A stretch of 64,000 bases of DNA from Psychrobacillus psychrotolerans (GCF_900115805.1 NZ_FOXU01000009.1:62001-126000), one strand, 5' to 3'; numbered from the stretch's first letter, positions 8,448 to 16,858 are shown. Notes: generated by a model from the sequence alone, not told the origin. Numbers and translations: made by a program.

Positions 8448-9440
8448 ATGAAAAATATACTAGGTAAAAATAAATGGATACAATTAGTAGGAGCAGGTGC
8501 TTTAGCTTTAGCATTAGCGGCTTGTGGTGATGAAGATTCTAAAGAGCAGTCCACAACAGATAAAGCAGAAGAACAAGCAACGGACGCACAGGAAAGCGAT
8601 ACACGTACATTGACAGATGCGATGGGCAATGAAGTAGTAGTGCCTGTTAACCCAGAACGTGTACTAGCTTCATACTTAGAAGATAATTTAGTCGCATTAG
8701 GAATAACTCCTGTTGCACAATGGAGTGTAAATGATGGAGCAAGCATACAGGGATATTTACAGGACGATTTAAAAGACGTTCCAATGATTCCTTATGACCT
8801 ACCATTCGAAGCAGTTCAAGAATACGCACCTGACTTGATCATCATGGATTCAGCAAGTATGGTAGAAGGCGGTAAATACGAGCAATACAGTAAAATTGCT
8901 CCAACATACGTAATTGGAACAGAAGTCAACAACGATTGGCGCGACGAACTAAAGCGTGTAGGGGAAGTATTCGGTAAAGAAGCAGAAGCTCAAAAAGCAC
9001 TGGAAGATTATGATGCAAAAGCGGCAGAAGCAAAAGCAACGATAGAAGCTGAGGTAGGAAATCCTTCAGTAGCTGCTGTATGGCTAGTAGGTGGGAAATT
9101 CTTCGTAGTAGGAGAAAACTTATCTAGTGGTGCGGTAATGTATGGTGATTTAGGATTGAAGACACCTGCAGTAGTAAAAGAAATTTCAGCAAGTGCAACT
9201 GGTAACTGGAGTGAAATATCTTTAGAAAAACTGGTTGAGTTAGATGCAGAGCATTTATTCTTGATTAATAGTGATACAACAAGTGGTTCTACTGCTTTAA
9301 GTGAAGCATTATGGAACAGTGTTCCTGCTGTAAAAGCTGGAAATGTATATGAATTTTCCCCAGACGAAAGTTGGTTATACACTGGAACAATTGCTAATGA
9401 ACAAATTATCGACAATATTTTAAAAAGCATTGTAAAATAG
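8448..9440 (+). CDS. Fe3+-siderophore-binding lipoprotein
   Basis: Solute-binding lipoprotein of the FecB/FeuA/YfiY group, 330 aa, which delivers ferric siderophore to the two divergent FecCD permeases. Seen: lipoprotein signal peptide with lipobox LAAC near residue 25, an acidic linker, then a periplasmic-binding-protein domain opening with TRTLTDAMGNEVVVPVNPERV and containing YAPDLIIMD. I choose ATG 8448 because of the AAGGGAGATT ribosome binding site; the upstream ATG at 8412 lies inside the Fur palindrome. The siderophore type cannot be told from sequence. Confidence 0.92.
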   Translation: MKNILGKNKWIQLVGAGALALALAACGDEDSKEQSTTDKAEEQATDAQESDTRTLTDAMGNEVVVPVNPERVLASYLEDNLVALGITPVAQWSVNDGASIQGYLQDDLKDVPMIPYDLPFEAVQEYAPDLIIMDSASMVEGGKYEQYSKIAPTYVIGTEVNNDWRDELKRVGEVFGKEAEAQKALEDYDAKAAEAKATIEAEVGNPSVAAVWLVGGKFFVVGENLSSGAVMYGDLGLKTPAVVKEISASATGNWSEISLEKLVELDAEHLFLINSDTTSGSTALSEALWNSVPAVKAGNVYEFSPDESWLYTGTIANEQIIDNILKSIVK

Positions 9441-9451
9441 GCTGCCAAGAG

Positions 9452-9485
9452 AGGCTATCTCCCTGTTATTGGGAGATAGCCTTTA
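9452..9485 (+). terminator. Terminator after the siderophore-binding lipoprotein gene
   Basis: Perfect 12-bp stem AGGCTATCTCCC / GGGAGATAGCCT followed by TTT. It overlaps the last codons of the convergent membrane-protein gene. Confidence 0.75.
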
Positions 9486-9984
9486 ATTGTTTTAGTTCTT
9501 CTGCCAATTTAGATCTACGTAACTTTCTGTGTCGCAGAAAGTCCTTCATCTCATCCACAGATTGATAAGACAAGCGAATATAGTAATAATTTATATACTC
9601 TGCTAGCGCAAACAAATATAAAAAGAGGGTCCAATAGTAGGCTTTAGAATGATTTATCGATTCATATATCAATAGAACAAAGCCAGCTCCTATAAGAAAA
9701 AGATTCACTCGCTTTAGAATCCGAAAAAATTTCAGATGATAATCGGGCAATATAGTGAAATCCCTATGCTTAGCTTGTCTCCATTTTAAATACCAATAAT
9801 AACTTCCTTGTAATAATAGAAATTCTAGGAATAGAAATGCATATAAAGGGGGAAAAGAAGTTAAGTATGGATTTGCCCATTCATACATACGTAAAAACAG
9901 TAGCCATACACCTCCAAACATGATTGTTGCGGTCAATTCACCTGTAAACAATTTAAATAGTGTTTTTGTCAGTTTCTGATGCAT
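9466..9984 (-). CDS. Uncharacterised membrane protein
   Basis: I do not recognise the family. Seen: 172 aa with about four hydrophobic segments (near residues 15-33, 42-60, 92-108 and 115-135 counted from the chosen start) and a basic C-terminal tail rich in Arg, Lys and Leu (LRHRKLRRSKLAEELKQL). ATG 9984 is chosen because AAAGAGGG lies 7 bases upstream; a GTG two codons earlier has no room for a ribosome binding site. It stands alone, convergent with the siderophore-binding gene and divergent from purU. No function is inferred. Confidence 0.8.
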   Translation of the reverse strand: MHQKLTKTLFKLFTGELTATIMFGGVWLLFLRMYEWANPYLTSFPPLYAFLFLEFLLLQGSYYWYLKWRQAKHRDFTILPDYHLKFFRILKRVNLFLIGAGFVLLIYESINHSKAYYWTLFLYLFALAEYINYYYIRLSYQSVDEMKDFLRHRKLRRSKLAEELKQLKAISQ

Positions 9985-10061
9985 GTACACGCCCTCTTTG
10001 CGTAAAATTCTATGTTTAACATCGATTGTACCCCCCTTTAATCATTTAATTTACTAAAGGG

Positions 10062-10090
10062 TTGAGAAGACAGATAGAATGTAGCATAAT
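10062..10090 (+). promoter_or_regulatory. SigA promoter of purU
   Basis: TTGAGA at 10062-10067, 17-base spacer, CATAAT at 10085-10090, 36 bases before the purU start codon. Confidence 0.6.
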
Positions 10091-10126
10091 AAGAAAATTA
10101 ATATTTATATAATGGGAGCTGTTTCT

Positions 10127-11035
10127 ATGTCTATTAACATGAAAGTAAAAAGTAACTCACAACATCAAAACAGTCATTTTGAAAATCGTGGACGATTGCT
10201 AGTAAAATGCCCTGATAAACCAGGAATCGTGTCAGTGCTATCAGCATTTTTACACACACATAATTCAAATATTATTGAGTCTAGCCAATATTCCAGTGAT
10301 CCAGTGAACGGTACATTTTTTATACGAATTGCATATCATTGTGAAGGTTTAGTTGGAAAGTGTGCACAAATGGAAAAGGATTTCGAACAAATTGCTGCAG
10401 TGCATAATATGGAATATAGTTTTAATTATTTACGTGAGCGTACACGTTCTGCAATTTTTGTTTCTAAGGAACCACACTGTTTAATGGAGCTTTTATGGGA
10501 ATGGCAAAACGGAGATTTGGATACAGATATAGTTGTAGTCATTAGTAATCATGAAGACGCCCGACCATTTGTCGAGGCTCTAGGCATTCCATATTATTAT
10601 ATACCAGCAAACAAAGAAATTCGAAAACAAGTGGAAGCTGAACAGGTTCGTTTAATGGAGCAGTACAAAATAGATTTACTCATCCTGGCTCGTTATATGC
10701 AAATATTAACACCAGAGTTTGTAGAGCATTTTGAAAATCGGATTATTAATATACATCATTCATTTCTACCAGCGTTTATCGGTGCTGGTCCATATGAGCG
10801 GGCATACGAACGCGGAGTAAAGCTGATTGGGGCTACTTCTCATTATGTAACAAACAATTTAGATGAAGGTCCAATTATCGAACAAGATGTGGAGCGAGTA
10901 GATCATCGGGATGACGTAGTTCAGTTAAAGAAAATTGGTCGTACTATCGAGCGACGAGTATTAACAAAAGCTGTGAAATGGCATTTAGAAAATCGTGTTA
11001 TCGTAGAAGGCAATAAGACGATCGTTTTCCACTAA
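10127..11035 (+). CDS. purU: Formyltetrahydrofolate deformylase
   Basis: Hydrolyses 10-formyl-THF to THF and formate, balancing the one-carbon pool. Seen: N-terminal ACT domain (about residues 18-100; LLVKCPDKPGIVSVLSAFL) and a C-terminal formyltransferase-fold hydrolase domain with the catalytic Asn-His pair in NIHHSFLPAF and the catalytic Asp in LDEGPIIEQDV. The length (302 aa) fits the family. ATG 10127 has a GGGAG ribosome binding site 8 bases upstream; the ATG at 10112 does not. Single-gene unit. Confidence 0.95.
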   Translation: MSINMKVKSNSQHQNSHFENRGRLLVKCPDKPGIVSVLSAFLHTHNSNIIESSQYSSDPVNGTFFIRIAYHCEGLVGKCAQMEKDFEQIAAVHNMEYSFNYLRERTRSAIFVSKEPHCLMELLWEWQNGDLDTDIVVVISNHEDARPFVEALGIPYYYIPANKEIRKQVEAEQVRLMEQYKIDLLILARYMQILTPEFVEHFENRIINIHHSFLPAFIGAGPYERAYERGVKLIGATSHYVTNNLDEGPIIEQDVERVDHRDDVVQLKKIGRTIERRVLTKAVKWHLENRVIVEGNKTIVFH

Positions 11036-11062
11036 GTCAAAAGTTGGTAATGCTCATATAGG

Positions 11063-11091
11063 TTGAATGCGCTACTCCTTCTGTATATAAT
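11063..11091 (+). promoter_or_regulatory. Strong SigA promoter of a candidate antitoxin RNA
   Basis: TTGAAT at 11063-11068, exactly 17 bases, consensus TATAAT at 11086-11091. No convincing plus-strand gene follows; the transcript would run into the 3' end of the minus-strand toxin gene. Confidence 0.75.
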
Positions 11092-11105
11092 GGATATAGA
11101 AACAG

Positions 11106-11139
11106 AGACTATAAAGACTGGATACGCGAATATCCAGTC
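11106..11139 (-). terminator. Probable toxin mRNA terminator
   Basis: Perfect 9-bp stem GACTGGATA / TATCCAGTC with a 6-base loop; read on the minus strand it is followed by TTTAT. Ending here, the toxin mRNA would overlap the antisense RNA by roughly 120 bases. Confidence 0.6.
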
Positions 11140-11181
11140 AGCAATTACAGACCGCGGAAAGAGCGGTTGGTCCAAGGTCGA

Positions 11182-11227
11182 AAATAACCGTCAAACCTTT
11201 AGCTCAGGGGACGGTTATTTCTTTTTT
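11182..11227 (+). terminator. Probable antitoxin RNA terminator
   Basis: Perfect 11-bp stem AAATAACCGTC / GACGGTTATTT followed by CTTTTTT on the plus strand. The right arm covers the toxin stop codon. Confidence 0.65.
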
Positions 11228-11322
11228 ACAAAGAAAATGATAATGGTCACTACTATGGAAAAGGTTGCTATCAGTACAGCACTAAGCTGGATCAACAAAC
11301 TCATCATCTGGTATGTTGTCAT
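11215..11322 (-). CDS. Type I toxin, putative holin-like (TxpA/BsrG type) peptide
   Basis: A 35-codon gene. Seen: N-terminal MTTYQMMSLLIQLSAVL, one long hydrophobic membrane helix (about residues 7-32) and C-terminal FFVKKK. The MTTYQ start, single helix and Lys tail are the signature of the putative holin-like toxin family (Hol_Tox; relatives of TxpA, BsrG, YonT). TAGGAGGTG lies 6-7 bases before the ATG. An extended -10 promoter precedes it and an antisense transcription unit overlaps its 3' end. Such peptides damage the membrane when freed from antisense RNA control; that role here is inferred from family and layout. Confidence 0.85.
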   Translation of the reverse strand: MTTYQMMSLLIQLSAVLIATFSIVVTIIIFFVKKK

Positions 11323-11382
11323 GGCAACACCTCCTAACGGAAAAGTGACCAGCCGCCTACCCTACTATGTAATTGCCAACTT

Positions 11383-11391
11383 ATTATAACA
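11383..11391 (-). promoter_or_regulatory. Extended -10 promoter of the toxin gene
   Basis: Minus-strand TGTTATAAT (TG-N-TATAAT) about 60 bases before the toxin ATG. No good -35 hexamer is visible, as often with extended -10 promoters. Confidence 0.55.
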
Positions 11392-11489
11392 CAAAAAAGA
11401 ACTAATGTTCTATTTTATTGTTGTATCGTTATTCGAATCTCTAATCTAATGATGTCAAAGATGCATGATTTTTCACATAAATTCTCCGA

Positions 11490-11532
11490 CAATAAAAGCC
11501 CTACCAGAACAATTATTTCTCAGGTAGGGCTT
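11490..11532 (-). terminator. Terminator of the acyltransferase gene
   Basis: Perfect 10-bp stem AAGCCCTACC / GGTAGGGCTT; on the minus strand it is followed by TTTATTG. Confidence 0.75.
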
Positions 11533-11535
11533 CTA

Positions 11536-12582
11536 TTAAATTTGAATGGGTTTCTTTGCTCGAATATCTCCTAATAAGAACCTTCCGTATGGAATCATTT
11601 TTTGAATAATGATAGATGCTATGATCGGTATGATTAATCCGAGTGTCGTAAAACCAATAATGCCGTATTGGAAATAGTCGTTCAGGATAATATCAGTGAA
11701 AATATGCAAATACATAATCGTAATTGAATGTTTTTCAATTTTTGCCAACCAGTCTAACGAAAGTATAGCAGTAATTCTTTGGAACAGACCAAGAATAACG
11801 ATTATGAACGCAATAGGTATCACTAAGTCTAGTAGTAAATGTTCATAGCGAAGGAATTTCATACTTAAGTGATAATCAATAACCCCAAGTTTATCAGTAA
11901 CTATCGCAGTTATTGCCACGATTAGAGCTCCGATAAACCACGTTTTAGTAATGTTCATCCAAATAGATTTAGCATAATAGCCAAGAGAAAAATAGACGAT
12001 TGCCATTAAGACGACATCCAAGTTCCAAAGTATTGGAATTGTTTGTGAAGCTTTATCTGGTGCTCCACTAATATATTGCATTGCAAAAATACTTTCTAAA
12101 TGTGCGACGATGTAAAATACGATAAGTAATACTATTTGTTTGAATCGATTTAAATACTTTGTCATCAATGTGAACAATAAATATGTAAAGAACAATGTGG
12201 TGACGAACCAGAAAACTCCATAAGCACCACGTGCAAAACGACCCGCAATAACTAATTTCCATAAATCTTGTATGTACCAGGATAAGTCGAAGTTACCTCC
12301 TGCAAGCTCCATTCCATATCGAACAGTTGTAATGGCTAATAGGAAAAAGAAATAAGGTACCATCAGCTGTAGAAACCTTTTTTTGATAGAGACTTTTGTA
12401 TCTTGTTCCTCTTTTAATTCTTTGAAAAATAATCCACTTAATAAGAAAAAGGCCGGCATATGAAACCAATATATATATGTGATAAACGGAAAATCCAATT
12501 CACCTGGATAATGTCCGATTACAACTAATATCATTAAGAATCCTTTTGTCACATCGACCCATGTTAATCGCTTGTTAGCCAT
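11536..12582 (-). CDS. Membrane acyltransferase (acyltransferase-3 / OatA-like)
   Basis: Multi-spanning acyltransferase of 348 aa, of the group that transfers acetyl or other acyl groups to surface sugars. Seen: N-terminal WVDVTKGFLMILVVIGHY, containing the conserved His of the family, followed by FHMPAFFLLSGLFFK and about ten membrane segments. It lacks the extracellular SGNH domain of full-length OatA. The divergent neighbour is a free-standing SGNH hydrolase, which invites the inference of paired O-acetylation and deacetylation. Acceptor unknown. Confidence 0.85.
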   Translation of the reverse strand: MANKRLTWVDVTKGFLMILVVIGHYPGELDFPFITYIYWFHMPAFFLLSGLFFKELKEEQDTKVSIKKRFLQLMVPYFFFLLAITTVRYGMELAGGNFDLSWYIQDLWKLVIAGRFARGAYGVFWFVTTLFFTYLLFTLMTKYLNRFKQIVLLIVFYIVAHLESIFAMQYISGAPDKASQTIPILWNLDVVLMAIVYFSLGYYAKSIWMNITKTWFIGALIVAITAIVTDKLGVIDYHLSMKFLRYEHLLLDLVIPIAFIIVILGLFQRITAILSLDWLAKIEKHSITIMYLHIFTDIILNDYFQYGIIGFTTLGLIIPIIASIIIQKMIPYGRFLLGDIRAKKPIQI

Positions 12583-12692
12583 AAAACTTCCTCCAAAACA
12601 TAATATCTATGTTTGTTTATCCGTTTTTGGGTAATTATAAACGTATAATGTGTTTCAAGTATATTACATATTTTTAAAAGGAGTTTTGTTAT

Positions 12693-13304
12693 ATGTTGGA
12701 AGTAATTTGTTTTGGTGATAGTATCACTGCCAGAAAAGAAGGGTATCCATCGCCCATATTAACTCATAAAATGTCTTCAAAAATGCCTAATTATAAATTT
12801 ATCAATGCAGGAGTATCCGGAAATACAACGGAGCAAGCGATGTTTCGTTTTAACAAAGATGTGTTATCTAAGCGTCCAGATGTAGTGACTGTATTATTTG
12901 GAGCAAATGATTCGGCAACTGATAAGTTGGTAGATATAGATACGTTTAAGCGTAATATTTCATTGTTTACAAAGCAGATTGGTCCAGAAAAGACTATATT
13001 AATAAGCCCAGCTCCCGTTGATGAATCCCTTCAGCGCAACCGAACGAATGAACGTTTAAAACAATATGCTCAGGTCGTTCAAGAGGTGGCAGAAGAAACA
13101 AACAGTTATTTTATCGATTTTTTTCAAATTGTATACTCAAAGCCAAACTATAAGGAGTTATTAGTTGGAGAGAAGAATGATGGACTTCATTTTGGGGAAG
13201 CTTGCTATGAATTGCTTTCTGATGTAATAGTGGAAAAGATAGAGGACATGGAAATTGAGGATGGTTTCTTCAAAAAGTTAGTAGACCGATTAATGAGAGG
13301 CTAG
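12693..13304 (+). CDS. SGNH/GDSL-family hydrolase
   Basis: Esterase or lipase-like hydrolase, 203 aa. Seen: block I CFGDSITARKEGYP with the catalytic Ser near residue 9, block II Gly in NAGVSGNT, block III GANDS, and block V DGLHF with the catalytic Asp-His. No signal peptide, so it is probably cytoplasmic. Good AAAGGAG ribosome binding site. Related to lysophospholipase L1/YtpA and acetylesterase-like proteins; the substrate is unknown. Divergent from the membrane acyltransferase. Confidence 0.88.
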   Translation: MLEVICFGDSITARKEGYPSPILTHKMSSKMPNYKFINAGVSGNTTEQAMFRFNKDVLSKRPDVVTVLFGANDSATDKLVDIDTFKRNISLFTKQIGPEKTILISPAPVDESLQRNRTNERLKQYAQVVQEVAEETNSYFIDFFQIVYSKPNYKELLVGEKNDGLHFGEACYELLSDVIVEKIEDMEIEDGFFKKLVDRLMRG

Positions 13305-13365
13305 TATTTTTCTAGCGATTGTTGGTAATGATAATAGAAAGATTCGAATGAGGAGTGAATTTTTC

Positions 13366-13776
13366 ATGCTGCAATTACAAACAGAGTTAGAAGGAAAAGA
13401 AATCGGTTTTGGTGATTTAAGAAGTAGAATAGATAGCCTCGGGTATACGATAGGTGGAAATTGGGACTACCATAAAGGCAGTTTTGACAATGTATTATGG
13501 CGAAATGAAGGCGAAACCATTTACTTGCGACTTCCATTTGAAGTGGTGGAAGGGGAGTTAGATAATTACGACGCACAGATTAAGTTTCAAACTCCTTATG
13601 TGATCAAGCATGTTGTTAATATAGGTTTAGATGATGAGGAGAATTCACTGCTCACTTCTACAGGGTTCAATCAATTCCAACCTCCAGTTGATAAGGATGG
13701 TCAAATTGAAAACCAAAATAAATGGACAGCAGCTGGAGAACAAGCAGTTGAGAAAATCGTACGGTTAGTTCAATAA
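13366..13776 (+). CDS. YugN-like family protein
   Basis: Small cytoplasmic protein, 136 aa from the chosen start. Seen: GYTIGGNWDYHKGSFD and YLRLPFEVVEGELD blocks, which I associate with the YugN-like family of Bacillales; function unknown in that family. ATG 13366 is chosen because GAGGAGTGA lies upstream at acceptable spacing; the ATG at 13348 has that sequence inside its own reading frame. Followed by a clear terminator. Confidence 0.8.
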   Translation: MLQLQTELEGKEIGFGDLRSRIDSLGYTIGGNWDYHKGSFDNVLWRNEGETIYLRLPFEVVEGELDNYDAQIKFQTPYVIKHVVNIGLDDEENSLLTSTGFNQFQPPVDKDGQIENQNKWTAAGEQAVEKIVRLVQ

Positions 13777-13781
13777 GTGAA

Positions 13782-13818
13782 AGATCATTTTGCACAAGTT
13801 GCGAAATGGTCTTTTTTT
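13782..13818 (+). terminator. Rho-independent terminator
   Basis: GATCATTT / AAATGGTC stem (one G-U) followed by eight T, after the YugN-like gene. Confidence 0.75.
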
Positions 13819-13921
13819 TAACTGATGAGAAAGTGTATGTAGTGTGAAATCTGGAATTATTGAACCTTTAAGAAAAAATTATACTACTGATTTTCGGATA
13901 ACCTTCTACAAGTAATTATTC

Positions 13922-14045
13922 GTCCAGACTTCAGCGTCTAGCCCCTCGAGTCGCTTCAGAATAGCAATAAAGGCAAAGAGCGCCTTTATTGCTATTCTTC
14001 CAGCGCTTGTCGGGTCTTACCTAGGCGCTTGCGCTTTTGTTCTTG
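13922..14045. repeat. Intergenic dispersed repeat, copy 1 (hairpin-rich)
   Basis: Non-coding element containing CTAGCCCCTCGAGTCGCTTC, a perfect 17-bp hairpin (arms 13958-13974 and 13982-13998), then CAGCGCTTGTCGGGTCT and AGGCGCTTGCGCTTTTGTTC. These strings resemble a hairpin repeat I know from many Bacillaceae intergenic regions. A diverged copy lies in opposite orientation at 16755-16848. The stretch 13819-14072 holds no gene. Confidence 0.7.
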
Positions 14046-14072
14046 CTAGAAGCTAACTGAAAGACCCCACAC

Positions 14073-14101
14073 TTACAATATTCGACGTATTTCATTATAA
14101 T
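14073..14101 (+). promoter_or_regulatory. SigA promoter of tsaE-tsaB-rimI-tsaD
   Basis: TTACAA at 14073-14078, 17-base spacer, consensus TATAAT at 14096-14101, 39 bases before tsaE. Confidence 0.65.
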
Positions 14102-14139
14102 AGAAGCATTAGAGATGTAACTGGAAAGGAAAGCAACCG

Positions 14140-14592
14140 ATGAAATATGAACGAATGATTAATTCGGAGCAAGAAACACAGGCTCTTGCTGAGCAAATGG
14201 CAGCTCGCTTACATGCCGGGGATGTCCTGACTCTAGAAGGTGATTTAGGAGCAGGTAAAACGACATTCACTAAAAGTGTGGCAAAAGGTTTGGGTATTAA
14301 GCGTAACGTGAACAGTCCCACTTTTACTATATTAAAACAGTATGAGGGTAGGCTCCCGTTAAACCATTTAGATGTTTACCGACTTGCAAATAGTGACGAG
14401 GATCTAGGGTGGGACGAGCTGTTTTACGGGGATGCGGTCAGTATTATTGAGTGGGCCCATTTGATAGAAGAAGACCTACCAGCAGAACGATTAGCGATTC
14501 AGATACTACGGCTAGATGAGAATGCCAGAAAATTTACGTTTATGCCCCTGGGCGAACGATATGAACAATTATGTGAGGAGCTTTTTGAATGA
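14140..14592 (+). CDS. tsaE: tRNA t6A synthesis ATPase TsaE
   Basis: Small P-loop ATPase (YdiB in B. subtilis) that cycles the TsaB-TsaD complex during N6-threonylcarbamoyladenosine synthesis on tRNAs reading ANN codons. Seen: Walker A GDLGAGKTTFTK near residue 35, NSPTFTILKQY, LNHLDVYRL and a Walker B-like VSIIEWAH. 150 aa, the family length. First gene of a tightly packed four-gene operon. Confidence 0.95.
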   Translation: MKYERMINSEQETQALAEQMAARLHAGDVLTLEGDLGAGKTTFTKSVAKGLGIKRNVNSPTFTILKQYEGRLPLNHLDVYRLANSDEDLGWDELFYGDAVSIIEWAHLIEEDLPAERLAIQILRLDENARKFTFMPLGERYEQLCEELFE

Positions 14593-15275
14593 TTTGGTTA
14601 GGAATAGATACATCACATACACCGCTAGCGGTAGCTATTGTAAAGGACGAACAAGTACTTGCTTCGATTCAGTCCTCTATGAAAATTACTCACTCGATTG
14701 GAACAATGCCAGCGATTGAAGAATTAATGGAAAAAGCAAATATCAAGCCAAATGAAATAGAGGCAATTGCTGTAGCGAAAGGACCCGGTTCTTATACAGG
14801 AGTCCGTATTGGAGTTACGATTGGAAAAACGCTCGCATGGACACTAAAGGTGCCGATATATTCAGTATCGAGCTTACATGTACTTGCCGGGAATGCACCC
14901 TATTTCCAAGGAGTAGTGTGTTCTATTATGGATGCACGTCGCGGTAATGTCTTTGCTGGAATCTATACAAACGGTGAAGTAGTAAAAGAAGCGCATATGT
15001 CTTTAGTAGATCTACTGACCACGTTAGATAATTTAGAACAGCCAGTTTTGTTTGTTGGGATGGATGTTACAATTCACTGGGAACATATAAAGGAAGTACT
15101 TGGAGATAAGGTGCAACGTGTTAATGCTGCTTTCGATTTACCAAATGCTGCAGTTTTAATAGAAATGGCAAAAAAAATGGAGCCTGACGAAGTGCATACA
15201 GTAGTGCCAGAGTATTTACGTATTACAGAAGCAGAGGCAAACTGGATGAAAGAGCAGAAGAAAAATGGAAACTAA
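14589..15275 (+). CDS. tsaB: t6A synthesis protein TsaB
   Basis: Inactive paralogue of TsaD (YdiC) that forms the scaffold dimer of the t6A enzyme. Seen: ASKHA-type N-terminus WLGIDTSHTPLAVAIV, AVAKGPGSYTGVRIGV and MDARRGNVFAGIY; it lacks the HxxxH metal site of TsaD, as expected. The ATG overlaps the tsaE stop (ATGA), indicating translational coupling. 228 aa. Confidence 0.95.
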   Translation: MIWLGIDTSHTPLAVAIVKDEQVLASIQSSMKITHSIGTMPAIEELMEKANIKPNEIEAIAVAKGPGSYTGVRIGVTIGKTLAWTLKVPIYSVSSLHVLAGNAPYFQGVVCSIMDARRGNVFAGIYTNGEVVKEAHMSLVDLLTTLDNLEQPVLFVGMDVTIHWEHIKEVLGDKVQRVNAAFDLPNAAVLIEMAKKMEPDEVHTVVPEYLRITEAEANWMKEQKKNGN

Positions 15276-15720
15276 TATTACGTATCGCAAAATGACAATA
15301 GATGATATAGACCAAGTTCTGTTAATCGAAGAGGAAGCTTTCGATACACCGTGGACAAGAGAAGCCTTTGAGCACGAAATGACGACAAATGAATATTCAC
15401 ACTATCTTGTAGCTGAAACTGAAACGAAAGAGTTAGTTGGATACTGTGGCATGTGGGTAGTGATGGATGAAAGTCATATTACCAATGTGGCGGTATCGGA
15501 AAGAATGCGTGGAAACAAAATTGGCGAAGGCTTAATGCGTGAAGCTATCCGTGTTGTAACAGAGCAAAATGTAGTTCTCATGACGTTAGAAGTTAGAGTT
15601 TCAAATGATGTAGCGAAGAACTTATATCATAAACTCAATTTTCAAGACGGAGGCATACGGAAAAATTATTATTCAGATACCGGAGAGGATGCACTTGTGA
15701 TGTGGGTGGAGTTTAAATGA
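15265..15720 (+). CDS. rimI: Ribosomal protein S18-alanine N-acetyltransferase RimI
   Basis: GNAT acetyltransferase, 151 aa. Seen: the acetyl-CoA site [17 protein letters not shown] (motif A, Q/R-x-x-G-x-G/A variant), [13 protein letters not shown] near the N-terminus and [15 protein letters not shown] (motif B). The reading frame overlaps the end of tsaB by 11 bases and the start of tsaD. RimI is regularly encoded between tsaB and tsaD in Bacillales. Confidence 0.92.
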   Translation: METNITYRKMTIDDIDQVLLIEEEAFDTPWTREAFEHEMTTNEYSHYLVAETETKELVGYCGMWVVMDESHITNVAVSERMRGNKIGEGLMREAIRVVTEQNVVLMTLEVRVSNDVAKNLYHKLNFQDGGIRKNYYSDTGEDALVMWVEFK

Positions 15721-16736
15721 TGAAAGACCAATATATCTTAGGGATAGAAACGAGCTGTGATGAGACAGCGGCATCGATAGTAAAAAATGGGCAAGAGATT
15801 ATTTCCAATGTAGTCGCTTCACAAATTGAAAGTCATAAACGATTCGGTGGGGTAGTGCCCGAAATTGCATCCAGACATCATGTGGAGCAAATTACGATTG
15901 TCATTGAAGAAGCATTAAAACAAGCAGGCATGACACCTCAGGATTTAGATGCAGTTGCAGTAACAGAAGGACCTGGGTTAGTAGGGGCTCTTCTAATAGG
16001 TATAAATGCAGCGAAAGCATTTGCTTTTGCGAATGGGCTTCCACTTGTCGGAGTTCATCATATCGCAGGACATATTTATGCAAATGCGTTAGTACAGAAG
16101 ATGGAATTTCCACTTCTTGCATTAGTTGTTTCTGGAGGGCATACAGAGCTTGTATTGATGAAGGACGATGGTCTGTTCGAACTAATCGGTGAGACTAGAG
16201 ATGACGCTGCAGGTGAAGCGTACGATAAAGTAGCACGTGTACTGAATCTCCCTTACCCAGGAGGCCCACATATCGATAAGCTAGCTAATGAAAGTGACGA
16301 AGCACTGCAATTTCCAAGAGCTTGGCTAGAAGAGGGGTCCTATGATTTTAGCTTTAGTGGATTAAAATCAGCAGTTATCAATTATCAGCATAACGCCGAG
16401 CAACGAGGGGAAAAAGTAAATCCGAACCATCTGGCGGCGGGCTTCCAGCAAAGTGTAGTGGAAGTATTAACAACAAAAACAATTCGTGCTGCACGAGAAT
16501 TTAAAGTTAAACAAGTCATAGCGGCAGGTGGAGTTGCTGCCAATAAAGGACTTCGTACATCACTAGAAGAAGCTTTTACTAAAGAAAATATATCTTTTTA
16601 TGTTCCCCCCATCAAACTGTGTACCGATAATGCTGCGATGATTGCAGCTGCAGGAAATTCGAAATTTTCAGCGGGTCATAGAGGTAATATGTCGATGAAT
16701 GGTAGGCCTGGACTAGAATTAGATAGTTGGAACTGA
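15717..16736 (+). CDS. tsaD: tRNA N6-threonylcarbamoyl transferase TsaD
   Basis: Catalytic subunit (Gcp, YdiE) transferring the threonylcarbamoyl group to A37 of tRNA. Seen: [15 protein letters not shown] at the N-terminus, [13 protein letters not shown], metal-binding [13 protein letters not shown] (HxxxH), SGGHTELVL, and [13 protein letters not shown]. 339 aa, normal length. ATG 15717 overlaps the rimI stop; a second ATG at 15720 may also be used. Last gene of the operon. Confidence 0.97.
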   Translation: MMKDQYILGIETSCDETAASIVKNGQEIISNVVASQIESHKRFGGVVPEIASRHHVEQITIVIEEALKQAGMTPQDLDAVAVTEGPGLVGALLIGINAAKAFAFANGLPLVGVHHIAGHIYANALVQKMEFPLLALVVSGGHTELVLMKDDGLFELIGETRDDAAGEAYDKVARVLNLPYPGGPHIDKLANESDEALQFPRAWLEEGSYDFSFSGLKSAVINYQHNAEQRGEKVNPNHLAAGFQQSVVEVLTTKTIRAAREFKVKQVIAAGGVAANKGLRTSLEEAFTKENISFYVPPIKLCTDNAAMIAAAGNSKFSAGHRGNMSMNGRPGLELDSWN

Positions 16737-16754
16737 AAAAAACAGAAATACTAT

Positions 16755-16848
16755 AATAGCCCTGAAAAGCGTCGGAGATTTGACGGTAAGGCATCTTTTG
16801 CCTTTATCCGACATTCTGAAACAACTCAAGGGGCTAGAGCCTAGACAA
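16755..16848 (-). repeat. Intergenic dispersed repeat, copy 2 (diverged)
   Basis: Read on the minus strand it contains CTAGCCCCTTGAGTTGTTTC, AGAAT, then ATAAAGGCAAAAGATGCCTT, matching the core of copy 1 at 13922-14045 with substitutions and a shorter hairpin. Sits directly after tsaD. Confidence 0.65.
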
Positions 16849-16858
16849 ATAATTGATG

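Larger units (their letters stand above)
11098..11227 (+). ncRNA. Candidate antisense antitoxin RNA (type I TA)
   Basis: Inferred transcript from the promoter at 11063-11091 to the hairpin plus T-run ending near 11227. It is complementary to the 3' end of the toxin reading frame and to its 3' untranslated region, the arrangement of TxpA/RatA and BsrG/SR4. The ends are estimates; no transcription data are available. A 108-codon plus-strand ORF here looks like a by-product. Confidence 0.6.

Noticed and set aside
11063-11389. Plus-strand 108-codon ORF after purU
   Set aside because: Low-complexity translation without family motifs; it is antisense to the better supported 35-aa toxin gene and starts inside a promoter -35 element.
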